Source: M55B165 sp964423265 (lineage in GTDB: Bacteria; Actinomycetota; Humimicrobiia; Humimicrobiales; Humimicrobiaceae). From it: DNA of 25,312 nt. Position numbers and translations under genes: made by a program. The notes beneath the pieces are model-generated. The model was not told the DNA's origin. It did not search any database and was given only the letters and a program-made list of their open reading frames with translations. The stretch covers positions 1 through 25,312 of the forward strand of contig CAYREF010000029.1 in assembly GCA_964423265.1 (NCBI GenBank), written 5' to 3'. Shown piece by piece: positions 23,432 to 25,312 of the stretch. Numbering within the stretch: the first letter of the stretch is position 1; each line of letters starts with the position of its first letter.

Positions 23432-25312
23432 ATGAAAAAACCCATTATAATTTTTATTTGTCTTCTGCTAATCCTCACCACTATTGTGGGATGCCGTAGA
23501 GAAGATCCTATGGAGCAATTTAAAACTTATCTATTTTATTGGAGCCAAAAAAATTATGAGGGCATGTACAGCATGCTTTCCTCAACTGCCAAATCTAGAA
23601 TAGATAAGGAAGATTTTGTTAACAGGTATAACCATATATTTTCCTCTGTTAAACTAAAGAAAATAGAGATAAATAGTGGTGAGACATCTGTGGAAGATGA
23701 TAATTCCTATCTTCCAGTAGAAATAAAATTTAGTACAGATAAGGTAGGGACATTTAAATGCAATTATACAATACCCTTAATATATGAAGAAAAACAGTGG
23801 AAGGTAGAATGGATGCCTTCCCTTATTTTCCCTATGCTTGAAGAAGGTGACGAAGTATACGTTACTAGACAACTCCCAGAACGGGGCTTTATCCTAGACC
23901 GCCACGGTGAGCCATTAGCACATAAAGGCCCTGGTTATGAAGTGGCGGCAGTACCTGGTAAAATTCCGGATGAAGAAGAATTTGCAAAAAATTTAGCCCC
24001 ACTGCTGGAAGTAAGTGAAGAATATATTTTAAAAGAATTAAGCCAGGAATGGATCCAGCCCGACTATAGGGTTCCGCTGCGTAATTTCCCCTTTAATATT
24101 TCTCAAGATTTTAAAGATAAACTTCTTTCCATAGAGGGGGTACTGTTATCTACAATAGATACCAGACAATATCCCCACGAATCTATTTTTTCTCATATAA
24201 CTGGATATATTACTCCTATCACAGCAGAACAATTAGAAGAAAAAGCAGAAAAAGATTATAACTCTGAAGATCTAATAGGCCAAATGGGTATGGAATTGGC
24301 GATGGAAGAAGAATTAAGAGGCAGCCCTGGATATACTTTATTTGTAAGAGACTCGCAGGGAGAATATAAAAAGACTATTGCTAAATCTCCTCCACAAGAT
24401 GGAAGCGATGTAATTTTAACAGTAGATGCCAGGCTTCAATCAATCATCTTTGATGAGATGGGGGACAAAAAAGGTGCTATTATAGCCATAAACCCTAAAT
24501 CAGGTGAAGTTCTTGGATTAGTAAGCAAGCCCTCATATGACCCGAATCTTTTCCCATCAAAGATAACAACTTCGGCGCGGAAAGAGCTTTCCGAAAATGA
24601 AGATTACCCTTTTCTAAATAGGGCGTTATGGGCACTTTATCCTCCAGGGTCTACAATAAAACCATTTATTGCCACCATAGGACTGGAAGAGGAAATTATA
24701 ACTCCTGATACCATTGTAGAAGAAGCTAAAAATTTAGAGTGGCAGCCATTTCCTGAATGGGGTGATTATTTTATAAAAAGGGTGGCCCACCCAGAGGGTG
24801 ACGTAAATTTAGACAGAGCACTGGTGTGGTCAGATAATATTTATTTTGCATGGCTTGCCTTGGAGATAGGTGGCAAAACCTTAGAAAAATACCTAAAAAG
24901 CTTTGGGTTCGGAGAAAATGTATCCTTTCCCACACACACTGAAACCTCCCAAGTGAAAAATAAAAATTCAGATTGGTCAGCTTTCCTTGTAGCAAATACC
25001 GGTTACGGCCAAGGGGAGGTATTAATTACTCCTTTACAGCTTGCAATCATGTTTACTTGTTTTGCTAATAATGGAAATATTATTCAGCCCAATCTAATAA
25101 GAGAATTTGATGATAATAAAGGACAGAGGACTGAGTCCTTTAACCCAGTCATATGGATAGAACAAGCTATCTCTCAATCTTCTTTAGATATAATACTACC
25201 ATCACTTGTAAGTGTAATAGAGGATCCAGCCGGTACTGGCTATCCCGCAAGAACGCCAGGGCTAAAAATAGCAGGCAAGACTGGAACATCTCAACTTGGA
25301 AACCAAGAGGAA
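23432..25312 (+). CDS. Lipoprotein class B PBP with NTF2-like (MecA_N) domain, partial
   Basis: An open frame of 627 codons runs off the window end. The N-terminus is a lipoprotein signal (MKKPIIIFICLLLILTTIVGC, modified cysteine C21). Residues about 25-130 form an NTF2-like domain of the MecA_N type (MEQFKTYLFYWSQKNYEGMY, KWKVEW-like end). The PBP dimerisation region starts RGFILDRHGEPLA near 150. The transpeptidase domain has all three motifs: STIK (S407, K410), SDN (467-469) and KTGTS (616-620). This order matches subclass B3 PBPs such as MecA and PBP5fm, which crosslink peptidoglycan and often have low beta-lactam affinity; affinity cannot be judged here. Only the last part of the domain is missing. 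An alternative start is ATG 23423, three codons upstream. Confidence 0.9.
   Translation, partial: MKKPIIIFICLLLILTTIVGCRREDPMEQFKTYLFYWSQKNYEGMYSMLSSTAKSRIDKEDFVNRYNHIFSSVKLKKIEINSGETSVEDDNSYLPVEIKFSTDKVGTFKCNYTIPLIYEEKQWKVEWMPSLIFPMLEEGDEVYVTRQLPERGFILDRHGEPLAHKGPGYEVAAVPGKIPDEEEFAKNLAPLLEVSEEYILKELSQEWIQPDYRVPLRNFPFNISQDFKDKLLSIEGVLLSTIDTRQYPHESIFSHITGYITPITAEQLEEKAEKDYNSEDLIGQMGMELAMEEELRGSPGYTLFVRDSQGEYKKTIAKSPPQDGSDVILTVDARLQSIIFDEMGDKKGAIIAINPKSGEVLGLVSKPSYDPNLFPSKITTSARKELSENEDYPFLNRALWALYPPGSTIKPFIATIGLEEEIITPDTIVEEAKNLEWQPFPEWGDYFIKRVAHPEGDVNLDRALVWSDNIYFAWLALEIGGKTLEKYLKSFGFGENVSFPTHTETSQVKNKNSDWSAFLVANTGYGQGEVLITPLQLAIMFTCFANNGNIIQPNLIREFDDNKGQRTESFNPVIWIEQAISQSSLDIILPSLVSVIEDPAGTGYPARTPGLKIAGKTGTSQLGNQEE

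Noticed and set aside
1..25312. CRISPR arrays, tRNA or rRNA genes, intact insertion sequences, prophage or known defence systems
   Set aside because: None seen on either strand; the only defence-like item is the vapBC-type pair.

Overview
The window looks like a contig from an uncultured, AT-rich, Gram-positive-type anaerobe. Three things point that way. The arginine genes run argC-J-B-D-F-R-G-H, the order known from mycobacteria and other Actinomycetota. The class A penicillin-binding protein carries four C-terminal PASTA repeats, a Gram-positive trait. Arg and Ile codons are dominated by AGG/AGA and ATA. Low-GC, deep-branching Actinomycetota is my best guess, but it is an inference. Two runs of exactly 100 N (14502-14601 and 20947-21046) are scaffold gaps of unknown true size.

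Layout. 2-860: the decayed end of a large Ig-repeat surface protein, broken by stops and frameshifts. 997-10252: a tightly packed arginine operon (argC, J, B, D, F, R, G, H) with a NIF3/DUF34-family gene translationally coupled to its end. Its promoter region (936-971) carries two 13-bp palindromes exactly 20 bp apart that overlap the -35 and -10 elements. This is the geometry of tandem ArgR operators, and argR lies inside the operon. 10253-11077: a gene-poor stretch with a coding-like remnant. 11078-13315: a U32 peptidase-family protein with a four-cysteine cluster. 13508-14153: a vapBC-type toxin-antitoxin pair whose toxin is frameshifted at an A11 run. 14154-14764: gene-poor, containing a gap.

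14765-17623 (minus): a bifunctional class A PBP with PASTA repeats. It is divergent from 17773-21704 (plus), a compact cluster of tyrS, a DUF134 helix-turn-helix/zinc-ribbon protein, a DUF2099 (methanogenesis marker 8-like) protein and a TolB-like lipoprotein. 21707-22822 (minus): a DUF4015-type putative glycoside hydrolase, converging on the lipoprotein with a 2-bp gap. 22823-23431: an AT-rich intergenic region that contains a 202-bp element with 27-bp imperfect terminal inverted repeats (MITE-like). 23432-25312 and beyond: a lipoprotein class B PBP with an NTF2-like (MecA_N) domain, cut by the window end after its KTG motif.

The arginine operon encodes the complete route from N-acetylglutamyl phosphate reduction to arginine using the acetyl-recycling ArgJ. 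No argA or argE is present. The right half is mostly cell-envelope functions: two PBPs, two lipoproteins and a putative wall or glycan hydrolase. I found no tRNA, rRNA, CRISPR array or intact transposase. The least explained items are the DUF134-DUF2099 pair in a tyrS operon, the 202-bp inverted-repeat element and the decayed coding remnants.
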